64,000 bases of DNA from Choristoneura fumiferana. Its lineage: Eukaryota; Arthropoda; Insecta; Lepidoptera; Tortricidae. The stretch lies in assembly GCF_025370935.1 (NCBI RefSeq), contig NC_133479.1, forward strand, positions 13,401,658 to 13,465,657, written 5' to 3'. A program made the translations under genes and the position numbers. A model generated the notes under the pieces. That model saw only the letters and a program-made list of their open reading frames with translations, was not told the origin of the DNA and did not search any database. Below, piece by piece: positions 1 through 12,482 of this stretch (position 1 is its first letter; every line of letters starts with the position of its first letter).

Positions 1-243
1 AGTGCACGCTCTACAATGATCACCACCGCCCATAAACATCTGCAACACCAGGGGTATTTCAGATGCGTGGCCAACATAGAGGCCTAAGAAGGGATACCTC
101 AAGTGCCAGTAATTTCACCGACGGTCTTACTCTCCACGCCGAAACACAACAGTGCAAGCACTGCTGCTTCACAACAGGATTAGCGAGCAAGATGGTGGTA
201 GCAATCCGGGCGGACCTTGCACAAGGTTCTACCACCTGCAAAA
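1..243 (+). repeat. Dispersed repeat family A, copy 1 (5' end cut by window)
   Basis: Shares a long, nearly identical stretch with copies at 16734, 20186 and, inverted, 61480, including the motifs CACCACCGCCCATAAACATC and GCGAGCAAGATGGTGGTAGC. It ends in a short ATGATGATGATGA tail, suggesting retroposition. The family is probably a SINE or a LINE 3' end; class not established. Confidence 0.75.
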
Positions 244-810
244 TGATGATGATGATGAGGAATTTCGAACAACAAAATACAACAGTTTTTTTTTTGTCGT
301 ATCTTCACTTCAACACCGCACGACGCGTTCACAGACGCGTTCCGATACACGGTAACGTAGATAAAGCATTATTTATCATCGCCACTGACGGCCCCCGCCT
401 GCCCCATGAATGTTTTATATGACCACAATTGTATCCGTGCCTCGATTTGCTCAGTAAATTGAGTGTTAAAGCGTATTTTAGATCGTACTGACAATAAAGT
501 TGTCAGTACAGATTGCTGATCGCCTTGGTATATAGGTTAAATTCACTCTTTTAATTCATCAAGTTACATAAAATCTTTTATTTTATTTTTACAATCTAGT
601 ATTTTAACGAGGCTTTAGTACACCAAATGTCACTATGTCAGCGTATCTTTTAAATAAATTAAGATTATATTGGTCAAAGGCATGGCTAAGTTATAGTTGG
701 TAGACTTTTAGATTAGGCATTTAAATAGACCTAAAAACTTATACAAAGATATACCTATCTAAGATATATTTACCATGCTACTAACAAATTATGGATTTAA
801 TTAAAAATTA
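244..810. other. AT-rich, no gene seen
   Basis: Anonymous AT-rich DNA without a coding signature; short open frames here have no recognisable motif. Confidence 0.6.
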
Positions 811-1072
811 ATAAATAAATATCACGGGACAATTCACACCAATTGACCTAGTCCCAAAGTAAGCTTAGCAAAGCTTGTGTTATGGGTACTAAGCAACGGA
901 TAAATATAATTATATACATATAGATACATACTTAAATACATATTAAACACCCAAGACCCGAGAACAAACATTCGTATTTTTCATACAAATATCTGCCCCG
1001 ACACGGGAATCGAACCCGGGACCTCAAGCTTCGTAGTCTTCGGTTCTCTAACCACTAGGCCATCTGGTCGTC
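811..1072 (-). mobile_element. tRNA-derived SINE (SINE-1), nearly complete
   Basis: On the minus strand the 5' end carries pol III promoter boxes: an A-box-like TGGCCTAGTGG (1052-1062) and a B box GGTTCGATTCCCG (about 1003-1016), then a non-tRNA body. The tail is TTTATTTATT. A second copy with an internal deletion is at 39782 and a degenerate one at 11345. Confidence 0.8.
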
Positions 1073-1232
1073 AGTAATTGTCTGAAATAAATGTTTTTTT
1101 TTTATATAATACAATGCTTGAGGCACATTCTTAGAATTTTTGGCCATGAACTATGTCAAACGCAAGACCGTAGAAATGACTGACTAGAAACCATAAAGCC
1201 GAGAAGTTCACAAGGAAGTGGCGATAGATTGG

Positions 1233-1430
1233 TTTCAAAACATAGACATTCGTTGCCCCGGAACGCATATTTGCCATAATTAATTTCAGATATTGCAAAA
1301 TATTCACAAAATTATTCTAATTATAAATAAACCCGCGTAGCTCACCCAAAATCTGTGAGATTTGACATTTCGGAGACCTCACGCTACACTAGCGCCTCTA
1401 GTGGCGAATTCATACGCGATAGCCCTCATT
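1233..1430 (+). mobile_element. Half copy of MITE-P (right end)
   Basis: About 200 bases nearly identical to 22698-22895, ending in the same terminus CGATAGCCCTCATT. The left terminus is missing, so this copy is truncated. Open frames crossing it are not host genes. Confidence 0.75.
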
Positions 1431-1545
1431 GGTCTCGGCTGGGAAGAGATGGAAGAAGCCGCGCAAGATCGAGCCAAATGGAAAACTCTTCTACAAGCCC
1501 TATGTCCCTAGTGAGAGATAAAAGGAACACATCATCATCATCACA
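1431..1545 (+). pseudogene. RTE-type LINE 3'-end remnant
   Basis: A frame reading MEEAAQDRAKWKTLLQALCP resembles the end of RTE reverse transcriptases (compare KAQDRSEWRALGEAY in the copy at 47387) and is followed by an ATCATCATCATCAC run. It abuts the MITE-P terminus directly. Confidence 0.5.
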
Positions 1546-1853
1546 TACTTACACTAACAACAATATTTCCAATAATAACAATATTAAATTTGTTGAACCA
1601 TGCACGCTAGAGAAACAGGTTATATATTATTTTTAAGCCTTGTTATTTTGTCTCTTTCTAATTATGAACGAAACTAGACGTCTAGTGAGAATAATGCAAA
1701 CGTATATCAGCCATTTCGTACTTGCATTTAGTAAGCTTCAGTTAGTAATGCATTTATGCAACTAGAAATGCATTAAAATGAATCAATTAAAATTTTAATA
1801 CGGCTATATTATACAATGTGAGTGCTATAACGTTTAGTTACTCTTATAAATAA

Positions 1854-2110
1854 ACTAACCAACAAAAAGTTGGAAAATCCCCGACTTTATCACTTCAAAG
1901 TTCAATATCTCAAAAATGACAGAACCGATTTTGACGAACATGTCTAAGAACCATCGCTAGAAAACCTTATTTGGAACAAAAAAAAACGCATTCAAATCGG
2001 TCCACCCGTTTAAGAGCTACGGTGCGACAAACGTCACACACAGACAGACAGACCCACAGACATACATAGCGGTCAAACTTATACCCCTCTTTTTGCGTCG
2101 GGGGTTAAAA
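1854..2110 (+). repeat. Dispersed repeat family C, copy 1
   Basis: Begins CTAACCAACAAAAAGTTGGA and ends TTTTTGCGTCGGGGGTTAA. It contains a CCCCGAC near one end and GTCGGGG near the other, and a CAGACAGACAGA tract. Other copies: 9618 (+), 25096 (-), 35863 (-). Non-coding; class not established. Confidence 0.75.
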
Positions 2111-2328
2111 AAAGGTCAGGTGTCACTTTGTGAAGGTCTATTTTATATCAATGAACTACAGCCTCGTTGCGACATTACCACACTTATGGCAGAAAATTAA
2201 AAAAAAATACAGTAGTTACCTTCTAATTCCGTATTCAAAGACCAACCTTAAAATAAAACGATCACCAAAAATATCAATAAAACCATTGCTTAGTTTTAGT
2301 TTTATTACTATAAAATGGTGCTACTAAT

Positions 2329-2612
2329 CCTGTTTGGCCTAGTGGTTTGACCTATCGCCTCTCAAGCAGAGGATCGTGGGTTCAAACCCCGGCTCGCACC
2401 TCTGATTTTTTCGAAAGTCATGTGCGGAATTACATTTCATATTTACCACGAGCTTTGCGGTGAAGGAAAACATCGTGAGGAAACCTGCACAAACTTGCGA
2501 TGCAATTCAATGGTTCGTGTGAATCCAATCCGCACTGCTCCGTGAATATGGCCCAAGCCCTCTTGTTCTGAGAGGAGGTATTGCCAGCAGTGCGTTTATA
2601 GGCTGGGATAAG
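2329..2612 (+). mobile_element. tRNA-derived SINE (SINE-2) with 14-bp target-site duplication
   Basis: A-box-like TTGGCCTAGTGGTTTGACC and B-box GGGTTCAAACCCC lie at the 5' end; the 3' end is GGACGT-type sequence ending GGCTGGGAT. Perfect duplication ATGGTGCTACTAAT flanks it at 2315-2328 and 2613-2626, proving an L1-like or RTE-like retroposition event. Confidence 0.9.
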
Positions 2613-2626
2613 ATGGTGCTACTAAT

Positions 2627-3046
2627 TGTAACTTTTTTACGTTCTTTCTTTCACCTTCGTTCGTCATCTCGGAACGGCCAGAATGTGTTACGAACCAAGT
2701 TTATCCGTTTTAGCATTTTAGCCGTGGTGATGATGATGATTTAGCCACCAAACCATACGTTTTTTTCTCAAAAGAACGTAACCCAACAACTAGTTCCAAC
2801 ACTGTAAACAGCCCCGAAAATCCATTTAGCAACTTTTAAATCGGTTAAAACTGTTACTGAAGTTCCATGCTATCCTGTTGAGCATTTAGCATTGTTTCCG
2901 AGCAGCTACGAACTGTTTCTAAAGCTGGAAATTATCCTAATTAATAATATACGGAAAATAAAGTTCGTTTCATTTATTTACTTTATTATAACAAACATAA
3001 TAGTATAAAAAGAAACGATAACAATTACCTAATATACCTATATAGA
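2627..3046. other. AT-rich, no gene seen
   Basis: No coding or structural signal beyond a short ATGATGATGATGATTTA run near 2728. Confidence 0.6.
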
Positions 3047-3268
3047 TTAAAAAATATCTAAACCCGGTATCTCTCCTACCCGGGGCATCGTGCCTAGTAT
3101 GCTTGCGGCATTCCCTCGCTGCACGGCTAAGCTCAGCCTCTGGGTGAAAAAAGACCCGGCCCTGGGCTCGCCAGAGACGCCAACTAATTTATCCGACACC
3201 TCGCGAACAAATTTTTTGGTGTCGGATGACCACGGTCCTAAAGTTTCTAACGCAAGTGCCGCAAACAT
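3047..3268 (-). pseudogene. Probable LINE reverse-transcriptase C-terminal remnant
   Basis: A 73-codon minus-strand frame is GC-rich against AT-rich flanks and ends in a stop. It reads LGPWSSDTKKFVREVSDKL, then RLSLAVQRGNAASILGTMP. A tail with QR-(I/L)-S-L-A-V-Q-R-G-N-A-A-S-(I/L)-L-G-T recurs at the end of many metazoan retroelement RT proteins. No RT catalytic box is present. The assignment is from memory of this tail, so class is open. Confidence 0.5.
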
Positions 3269-3977
3269 GTAATCATTCGTTTCGTTCCATTGTTATACTT
3301 TCACACTTAAAATATGCAACCCGAGTTTAAAAAAACTGGAAAAACTCGTGATGGTGATATAAAATAATAATAAATTTAAAAGGAAAATTATGACATTATT
3401 ATCGAGTAGGGCAAATCTAATCTGCGTTAAAATCTTGTGCTAAGTTCACAATGGTGAAATCTGAGGGTGAAATGCAAGAAATTAAATCACTGCTAACCCG
3501 ATTGCAAGAATCAAAACTGACAGCTGCCATCGACTTTAGAGCTTGAATTTATTCGTAGTAAGATGTAAGGTGTAAGTGTAAGGTGTAAGTTGAAATTTTC
3601 ACAGATTATGTATTTTTGTTGCCGCTATAACCACAAATACTAAAAACGGAATAAACTAAATATTTAAGGGGGGCTCCCATAAATTAAACAACAATACAAT
3701 ACAAAACATTTCTTTATTGCATACCACATATCAGTTCAAAAATGTCGTCAAAAGGGTTTTAGAATAGGATAGAATAGAAATATTTTATTCGCTCTTTCTT
3801 TCCTTTTTTTTATTCTTTATTTTTAGACAGACAGACCATATAGTTTAGAACCCTATATATAGGAACATAAGTCTAATGCACATTCAAACGATAGAACGAT
3901 AAACCCTAAACGCATGTCATTGCTCCGTTCCCGTCTTACAAAATAATATCCATACTATAAACTATCCATACTTCCAT
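3269..3977. other. AT-rich, no gene seen
   Basis: A small direct repeat of GTAAGGTGTAAGT near 3565-3590 and a TAGAATAGAA tract near 3770; otherwise nothing recognisable. Confidence 0.6.
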
Positions 3978-4178
3978 ACTAATATGTGTGTTTGTATATA
4001 TGTTTGTCCGTCTTTCACGTCAAAACGGAGCAATGGATCGACGTGATTTTTGGTATAGAGATAGTTTATGGGCCAGAGAGTGACGGCTACTTTTTATCCC
4101 GAAAAAATGCACAGTTCCCGAGGAAACAGCGCGCGAAAACCGAATTCTACGCGGGCGAAGCCGCGGGCAAAAGCTAGT
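3978..4178 (+). mobile_element. Helitron-like non-autonomous element, copy 1 of a head-to-tail pair
   Basis: The 3' end has a small hairpin CGCGG-GCGAAG-CCGCG about nine bases before CTAG followed by T, the end structure of Helitrons. The internal motifs (ACGTGATTTTTGG, CAGTTCCCGAGG) recur in the next element. The frame across it is non-host. Confidence 0.7.
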
Positions 4179-4397
4179 AATATTATAAATGCGAAAGTGT
4201 GTGTTTGTGTGTTTGTATGTTTGTCCGTTTTTTACGTTGAAACGGAGAGACGGATCAACGTGATTTTTGGCATACAGAGAGTTTATGGGCCAGAGAGTGG
4301 CAAAGGCTACTTTTCATCTCGGAAAATGCACTGTTCCCGAGGGAACAGCGCGCGATAACCGAATTCCATGCGGGCGAAGCCGAGGGCAAAAGCTAGT
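4179..4397 (+). mobile_element. Helitron-like non-autonomous element, copy 2 of the pair
   Basis: Starts AATATTATAAATGCGAAAGT directly after copy 1's CTAGT and ends in its own GGCAAAAGCTAGT. About 80% or more similar to copy 1 by eye. Confidence 0.7.
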
Positions 4398-6993
4398 TAT
4401 CAAATAATGATAAAGTAATATCAAATGAAAACAATTCACAGCCAAAAAGATAAAATGTTAAATCGTTCTGATACGACCTCTGTAGAAAATACGTACCTAC
4501 TGAATATGAAGAAAATTACATACAGAATGATAAGAGCAAATTATAATTAGAATGGGATTTCGAAACCGGAGAGACGAATTTGTTATTTGTTGTTACAAAA
4601 AGTTTATTTGATAATTCTAAATCGGTTTGTGTTGGATTGTTTTTTGACCCGCTTTGTAAGTTTGGCTTTTCAGAATGAATTTACCTTCATATCACTTAAG
4701 ACGATAACGAAGACGTTAAGGAAATTAATACTCAAGAAAACCTCGCAGATTAAAAAGATAAAGATTAGAAACAATTCAAACTCGTAATAAGTCCCGTTTG
4801 AATATCTAATTTGATTGTTTTTTCTTTCGGTCTAACAGCAGTAGGTAAAACTTTAATACCGTAGTTTTTGTAATACAATATGTTCAAAGCTTAGTTTACT
4901 TCAACAAATCTTGAAAAAAGATCAATGCTTTAAAGCAAAGAGGGCCTATTAAAAAGATATTTTTTAATGTAATCGATTGTGGAATCTGTGCTACGGAAAT
5001 AATCTAAAGTGTAGCGCGGAGTGTAGCGCGCCCGCGTAGCCAGTGCCGTCACAGCGACGTAGCAAGCCGGTCGGGTGCTACGACACGCTACGAATACGCT
5101 CACAAACAGCTGATGATTCCGCTGCCTTAAAAAAAATAACCTCACTTTCCCGTGCAATGTGAACTTTTCTGTGTCAGTGTTGTGTAATTCTCGTAATATA
5201 TTTTACACGTATTGATATCATGATTTCTTGCACAGGTATTTTACGGTGGTCGTAAAACGTTGCCCGCAAACGTTTTTGTACTTACGGTCTATTTTGTTTT
5301 ATAAGGCGAACGTTAACCATTTGGAACTAATGGCCTGTTAAGATAGCGGCACACGATTTTAAGCTAAAGTCAAATATAATGGTTAAGTTTGGGTTTTTAC
5401 GTCGCTTTTTAGTTCGGGTGGTAGGGTTTATTGTTTGCTTTACGGAGTTAATAACCTGATTAACATGTAAATTTGCTTCGAATAAGCTGAAGCAAGCATT
5501 GAAATACTAGGTTTAAATTAACTGACGGTATGAGGGCGAGCAACGGTTTTCGTCTTACATCCTCTCCTTGCTGACAGTAGACAGGAACTTACAAACTTTG
5601 CGTACTAACATGTATTACAAAGTTTAACACAAAACCAAGAAAAGCAAGTACTTTCGTAAAGAATAATCATTCAATTTTTAATTATAGGCAGGCTTTCGGA
5701 AATATCGTTATTGCCAAAAAAAGTGTCATTATTTATTGCATTTAGTTAAATTAATTGAAAAACAGTATAAGGATTCAATATTACAAAATCAATGGACTAA
5801 GTCGAGTGTTGTAAAAAAGACCTTTGTGGGCAGAAGAAATCAATATTAATTAAAAGTAATACTTTGATTTTTAGTCTAAATACATTATACATGTAAAAAC
5901 CTTCGAACCTCAGAAATAAAGGAACTCATGAGTACCAATCTGGTTCGATATTTTTTTATTTTTTTTCAATAATATACAAGAATATACGCAAAGTTTTAAT
6001 TGGTGCATTCTCTTTATTAACAAAATAAAAAATCCTCTAAAGGTAGTTGTTACTTTTGGTGAAAAACTAAAATCTGCAATAAAGCACCTGCATTGCGAGC
6101 TGCAATGCCAATGGAATTTAAAAATCGATCCAAAAGCTTGTGTTCACCAAATTTTAGCATAAAAAATATCGCAAAATAAAATTGGTTCATTGTTGGTATA
6201 AAATATCGTGGAAATTCAAAAATAAATAAAACCATTTTCGACGGTGACGTTTTACGATTGTATTACTTGATTGCACAGTGGTAAGCCGAATTCGATTTTG
6301 TATTCGCTTACAATTGATCAGTTTGTTTTATTACAAATTCAATCGTTTATAACAGTTTTTAAATGTGCAACAAAAGAGCGTCAAATCGTTTTTGAAACAT
6401 TACACGTTAATTTTAATCAACTTTTTTTAAATTCTAGAATTGACTTTCATTTTCTCGGCTTTCGGACAAATCAAAAAATAAGACTTCTTTAAGTACTTAT
6501 TCAATTTTATGTTGAAGTTTTTTTAGATGATTTTTAAAATCAATTTTCAGTTAGTTATAAATAATTAGATTACCTCAATAAGATCAAAAAGTTTTACCCA
6601 CATATGTTTTTACACATTACTAGAAATATGTCTAGGAAAATGTTATTCCAAATGACACGTTCGTTTACTTTGTTTTTTTAATATCCAAAACAGACTAACA
6701 GATATTGATGATACCTTATGTCTCCCAATTTTTATGGTATTTTGCCCAATAGGCGTCAACGAAACCCTATTACTAAGGCTTTGCTGACTATCCGTCTGTC
6801 ACAGGACAGCATTTTTTTAACCATAATACATATTTAGGTAAACAAGAGTGTACCTATAAAGTATATAACCGCATTTACAAAGAAAACTATAAAAGAAGAG
6901 CGTCCCCAAACAAGACAAGTATTTTGATCGGGCTTTAGTCCTTTTGTGTTCTTTCTTTAATTAAAAAAGTAACTTTTATTATTATATTAGTCA
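4398..6993. other. 2.6 kb AT-rich, no gene seen
   Basis: I see no supported exon or known repeat. A local GC-rich patch at about 5010-5110 with repeated GCTACG and GTAGCG words may be a MITE remnant. Confidence 0.55.
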
Positions 6994-7051
6994 TTCTGAC
7001 AGGAGGCCTGTGCCAAGCAGTAGAACGTATATAGGTTGGGATGATGATGAT
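6994..7051 (+). mobile_element. SINE-2 3' fragment
   Basis: Matches the last 55 bases of SINE-2 (AGGAGGCCTGTGCC, CGTATATAGGTTGGGATGATG) only; the rest is absent. Confidence 0.7.
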
Positions 7052-8898
7052 ATCAGTAGCTTAATTCCGTTTTAATTACTTATTACTTTGTTCGCCGTCA
7101 GCCCTTTTCGTTTGAAAGAATTAAGTTAGCAGTTTTAGGTCGTCTGTATGCTCATTACACAGCACACGATAGATGAAAACAACAACAAGTACAATTGTAT
7201 TAATATCAGCATAGGGAACAAATACAAACGCAGGCAAGCGCGAAACCCAATACAAAGATAATATTGCTCGTCGAAGTTAACGACTTGTGTTATTGTAACC
7301 AGTAGTATCCGTTATTTTGTGTTTTGTTTATTCTTAATGTGATTTTTATTACGATTTCCGTTGAGTTCATGGTTTGGAAAACAACCCCAATATTTGTTGA
7401 ACTCCCCACTCAAAGCTATCGTGATTTAATGACCTCATGAATAAAATAAAAATAACATGGACTCAGTTTGTTGTTCGGTATGAAGTAAATTTCCGTATAA
7501 TTTGGAAAATAAGCAGTGTTTTTGCAGTCTGTAATTAAGTTGCAATGCGGTTGAACCATCGGACGTTGAAACGGGTAAAAGTTTGAGGTTTTTCTTTCCT
7601 GTTTTGTATTTTTTTAAAACGACTGCCCGAAAAAACAGTGTTTTGTTTTCATCATTACATGTATCGTACATACAAATATGGTACTCAAAACTGTCCTACA
7701 GACAGTGTATTTAAATGGATCTGGCAAATTTCAGCAGATACAAAGATTTGCTTTACTGAACCTTGTAAATGTTTTGATCACTTTTTTGTTTTGACTTTGA
7801 CTTTGACTTTGCAGGGCTGGTTATTCAAACTAACATAATCATTGCCAGAAACACAATCACTGTATTTTTCATGAATAAAATAAAGTAAAATACCACTAGC
7901 TAACAATACAACCTACAGATGAGTAATTCTAAAAGGATTCGGTTTTTTTTCTCCAGAGGCACGCAACGCAACCCTTAAAAACAGCCTGTGCTCCGCTCAA
8001 ACTAAGCGTCATTTAATTTGTACGTAGTTACTTGACACAGGATGTCCCGGCAAGGCGAGGTTAAATAAAGAACGAACAAACACTGACGCACGCGGTTATT
8101 CCCCCGCCACTCGTAACACGCAACCGAGTTACGGGAATTATTACGATTACCGCCCGGAGAATCAGTTGGGCCGTCCACAGACTTACAATCCGTTTTATAC
8201 ATATACCTACCCACCACCAGTGGCGTGGCGTCGTAATAACTCGATTCCAACCGCGTTGTCGAAATTTTATTTATTTATTTATTTCCATTGTTAAGCAATT
8301 AAAGTGATACAGAGAAATAATGACCATGATGCCCTGTAAGGGCACAGGGCATTTTTACTTGTATTATTGTAAACACCTTTTCCGAGGAGTTATCCGATGA
8401 CAAACCTACCTACAACACGTTTCTCTCACTCTTTTTTCCTCTCTCCTCCTCCTCTTACCTCATTTCTCACGGTTTACCTCGCGTATGCCATGACATCTAA
8501 GCAATGGAATTAATAAGTACAAATTCTGCACCTATAAATAAAAAAAAGATTACTTTAATTTTGACACGGATCCGCGTCTTAAGCAAACAAGGGGTTAATT
8601 GTCTCGATGTTTCAACCCTTTTTTAACTGTCGTATATGGCTACAAAAAAAAACAGATTTCCAGTTATACTTATTTCCCAAGGGATTTGTAACACTAACAC
8701 AGTACAGGCTTTATTTTACGTTGCTTGACGAACACTTGTACAAAATTTCATGTCTCTATCTCGCGGTTATGACTTTTATTATGAGAGTGAGGCAAACAAG
8801 CAAGCGAGACATTAAGATTTTGAATTATTACTATGTAGATCCGGTAGCAATATCGGATTAAAAGTGGTTTGGTTACTAGATAGAATAGAATTATTTAT
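7052..8898. other. AT-rich, no gene seen
   Basis: Holds a TTTA tetranucleotide run at about 8264-8284 and TTTGACTTTGACTTTGAC at about 7790-7811. No supported coding region. Confidence 0.55.
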
Positions 8899-9214
8899 TT
8901 GGATAGAATTAGAAATGATGATACTCATATCCGCAGTAGAACTAAGGTTACCGACATACCCCGAAGAATTGCGAAACTAAAATGGCAGTGGGCAGGGCAC
9001 ATTGCTTGCAGGACTGATGGCCGATGGGGTCAGAAGGTTCTCGAAAGGCGTCCGGGGACCGGGAGACGAGCTGTCGGTAGGCCTCCAACAAGATGGAGCG
9101 ACGACTTGGTTAAGATCGCGGGTTCGCAGTGGATGCGGAAAGCACAAGATCGGTCTAAGTGGAGAGCCTTGGGGGAGGCCTATGTCCAGCAGTGGACGTC
9201 TTTGGGCTGACATG
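8899..9214 (+). pseudogene. RTE-type LINE 3' fragment
   Basis: Encodes the same C-terminal part as 47842-48145 (RRIAKLKWQWAGHIA, GRPPTRWSDDLVKIAGS, LGEAYVQQWTSLG), 5'-truncated and with a small insertion near 8920. Ends in GACATGATGATG. Dead copy, no RT catalytic region. Confidence 0.85.
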
Positions 9215-9617
9215 ATGATGTTAAAGTTATTAGATATTTCAGATGTCGGGCTATCTAAGTATAAACCTAATTTCAACCAAATCCGAAGAATAAGTTTGTG
9301 GTGAGAATTTCATTTTTAATACAAGCTTTTTTTGCTGACTGTACTTTTTGTTTATTGTACTTGCATTGTCAGCCAAACTACATTTGCATACCAAATTTCA
9401 AGTCGCTACTATTGACCGTGTTGAAGAGTTCCGTCTGTGGAGACGATCCTGGCCAGACTAACAGGATGTCACTACCAGATTGATGAATTGTCACGTAATT
9501 TACATAAGTATGCCAATGTTCAAGACAATCTGACTACTTACTGGAAGTTGGTCGAATTTAACTTGCAAGATTTGACTACAGACAGACAACGGGACAGGTG
9601 AAACTAAATAAAAGCTT
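9215..9617. other. Anonymous sequence, no gene seen
   Basis: Short open frames only; no motif recognised. Confidence 0.55.
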
Positions 9618-9876
9618 GTAATAACCTAACTAACAAAAAGTTGGAAAACCCCCGACTTTGTCACTTCAATCTCAAAAATCTCAAAAACGGCTAAACCGAT
9701 TTTGATGAAACATATATATCTAAGAACTATCACTAGAAAACCTGATTTCAAATAAAAGAACGCATTCAAATAGGTCCACCTGTTTAAGAGCTACGGCGCC
9801 ACAGACAGACACACACACAGATACACATAGCGGTCAAACTTCTAATACCCCTCTTTTTGCGTTGAGGGTTAAAAAG
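9618..9876 (+). repeat. Dispersed repeat family C, copy 2
   Basis: Same order of motifs as copy 1 at 1854 (CTAACTAACAAAAAGTTGGA through CCCCTCTTTTTGCG), same orientation, moderately diverged. Confidence 0.75.
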
Positions 9877-10764
9877 AAACAAATCCAAAAAAAGTCGTGA
9901 AGGATTAACAAACACACACAAACTTTTGCATATAAAATATTTGTAGGACTAGCTTACGTCTTACGGCTATGCTTGTGGAAATTTTAGGTAATCCGTCCAT
10001 ATTGCTTGTCACTACGTGTGCTGTGAATAGTTAGTGGTTATTATTTTACAATTTGCTCGTTGCGTTAATTGAAAACACGACGTATTCGTAAAATATATCT
10101 ATTTATTTCCTTTGATTATCATGGCCAAGATAACTTAACCATTATTTATTGTTTTATCTTTATTAAATGTATTCAATTAAAAACAGTCCTATACTTAATA
10201 AACTTATACCTACATAAAATAAAAATAGAACCTAAAACTAAAACAAATTACATAAAGGGTACCCCTTAGGCAAGGTCCCAAAGATGCTGGCAGCGTTCCA
10301 TCTTTGATTAGCTACACTAATTCTTTGTCCGAGGAAGCTGCCAGCTCGTCGGTCACCTGTGATGTCTTCTAATCTTTTCGAAATTTCTTAACTTAACAAT
10401 GATCTGTAATTACCTGATAATACTTAGGTGACGTAAGTATTTTTCCAGTAAGTAAACGTTATTATTTCAACAATGCCCTCTTTTATTTTTCTTTCGTAGC
10501 AGTTATTAAAGTAATGATAAAGTCCAAGAAGTTTTCGAACAAACGATACTTTGAAAGTTATTTAAATGTCTAGCCAGGAGGAAATCGATCTGGATTCCAA
10601 ACAGTAATTGCCATAACCTCTAATAATTGTTTTATGAAAAGTCTCCATGTGAGTGAAATAATTTATAAGTGGATCAATTCAATTTATGAATCATGTTTTT
10701 CTTTTACTGGCAGCATAAATAATGTAAGCAATCAGTTTAACACCTAAGTATTTTGTAAATATAC
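9877..10764. other. AT-rich, no gene; small Helitron-like scrap
   Basis: At 9905-9955 (AACAAACACACACAAACTTTTGC) there is a remnant of the Helitron-like 5' end, minus orientation. Otherwise nothing supported. Confidence 0.5.
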
Positions 10765-10929
10765 AGCGGGAACTATGCAATTTTCCGGGATAAAAACTAT
10801 CCTATGTTCTTTTCCGGGACTCAAACTATCTGTTTACTGAATTTCATCTAAATCTAATAAATTGTTTAGACGTGATGAAGTAACAAACAAACAGACTTAC
10901 AAACTTTCGCATTTATAATATTAGTAGGA
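10765..10929 (-). mobile_element. Helitron-like fragment (minus)
   Basis: Minus strand starts TCCTACTAATATTATAAATG, the family's 5' TC terminus, preceded by A. The 3' part beyond CGCTGT is lost. Confidence 0.65.
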
Positions 10930-11344
10930 TGTATTTGTATCTGTTCCATCATGGAGGTTTATAACAAAACTTTGGATGAACCCCACACAACGAAACAAAA
11001 CACAAGTGTTTTAACCTATTTTTTAGCAACTTTGATAAGTTTGAAATCTTCAGTGTACCTCTACAATTCTCTATGTAAGCAAAAGACTAACTAGTTTAGT
11101 TGTTTATTTCCTTTTAAAGCTCCACAAGAGGATTCATAAGTGTAATGATTGCTATATACTTACGGGAAAGGTTTCTTTCGCTCTTTTTGTTCTTCTTGGC
11201 GTTATCTCGAGTTGGCACCCTGCATGCCTCGCTCAGTCTGTACATTGTGCGTGGTTCGGGATATAAATCTCAAAGAGCTTACACAAGGCAGTACATTATT
11301 AACGAATTGATACTAGATTTGCTGGGTAAAGTACTTATTTACGC
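10930..11344. other. AT-rich, no gene seen
   Basis: Open frame from 11145 has no recognisable domain and runs into a SINE remnant, so I do not call it a gene. Confidence 0.5.
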
Positions 11345-11455
11345 CTATAAAAAGTACGTGAACGAACGGATAAACGTGGTTAAAGAACCTGGCTACGAAA
11401 CTTGTAGTCCCCGGTTCCAATCCGGCCGAATTTTTGTATTCGAGTATTGAATTTT
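11345..11455 (+). mobile_element. Degenerate SINE-1 head
   Basis: GTGGTTAAAGAACCTGGCTA and the B-box-like CCGGTTCCAATCCGG match the tRNA-like head of SINE-1, with mutations. The body is not visible. Confidence 0.5.
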
Positions 11456-12289
11456 AACGAGTCTATACGAGTCATTTGTAGTGTTAAGTACAAGCTTTTC
11501 TCCAACAGAAAAATGGCAAAACTTAGACATAATAATTTAAGTACTTTTAAAAATAAATAAAGATAATTCTAATAAGAAATTGCGCCACCGATGTGAGTGT
11601 TGTTACAAATGATTAGTTTTGCAAATGTTGCATTTGGTCAAATGTAAAAACGCCATTTGTAAAACGAATCATAAAAAAATGTTTTGGTTAGACATCCCTC
11701 AACCAGCTGTAAACTAAAAATTTTTTTTAATTAAATTTAACTTAAGTATGCACAAAAAAGTCTCATTAAATTTACTCAACCCCATATACAAGATAAAAGC
11801 CTGTAAAATTGTATATCCAACATCATTACGCCATTTTATTTTTTCGAGTGGTCCTAACTCTACCCTTACCCTTCCGAACGCGAATACATTTCAAGCCTCT
11901 TTTTGTTTCCCTCATCCAGTAATATCTGTCACGTAAAACAGATTACGTCGCGAATAAACCCAAATGCCTGTCATAATAACCGCGGTTTATAAAAACACAC
12001 CTCGTAACAGTTTTAGGGCAAAACTCTGCCAGATTTTCTCGTGAACGACCCTTCACGAAAGTAAGAACACTTTGAGTGCTTAATTATTTAACTTTGAGTG
12101 CCTTTGACATTTTACTGTAACCGTTTTCTTCGAAACGGTTATTTTATTAGGTAAATAACTGATGTAGCGCGATGCTTTGGATAACCTTATTAACGTTTAT
12201 GTCTGCTTAGATACCCGCCTGTTTTGAGAGAGAGAAAGAGAGAGATACATTTATTTACACATATTCGATACACATAAAAATACATTACA
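11456..12289. other. AT-rich, no gene seen
   Basis: GAGAGAGAGAAAGAGAGAGA microsatellite near 12226-12245; nothing else supported. Confidence 0.55.
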
Positions 12290-12400
12290 TGGAAAGAATA
12301 AAAATAACATCGAATAGTATAAAGTGGGCCCCACTCAGCATAATGTTACGGCAAGCCGCAACGCTGTTTTTCAGTGGGACCCAGTTTTGCGATTCATATT
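12290..12400. repeat. Dispersed repeat family G, copy 1
   Basis: CACTCAGCATAATGTTACGG then CAAGCCGCAACGCTGTTTTT matches 55138-55195 with the same order and orientation. Probably a retroelement end; class not established. Confidence 0.55.
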
Positions 12401-12482
12401 TAATTTCAATTCTCTTTAATAGTTCACGTTTTGTGTCTTGCAGCGAGAAATACATTTAAATGGTTAAATTTGATATAGATAA

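Noticed and set aside
811..1072. Functional tRNA gene (B box and A box present)
   Set aside because: The head does not fold as a full cloverleaf by eye, is followed by a long conserved non-tRNA body, and recurs elsewhere: a SINE.
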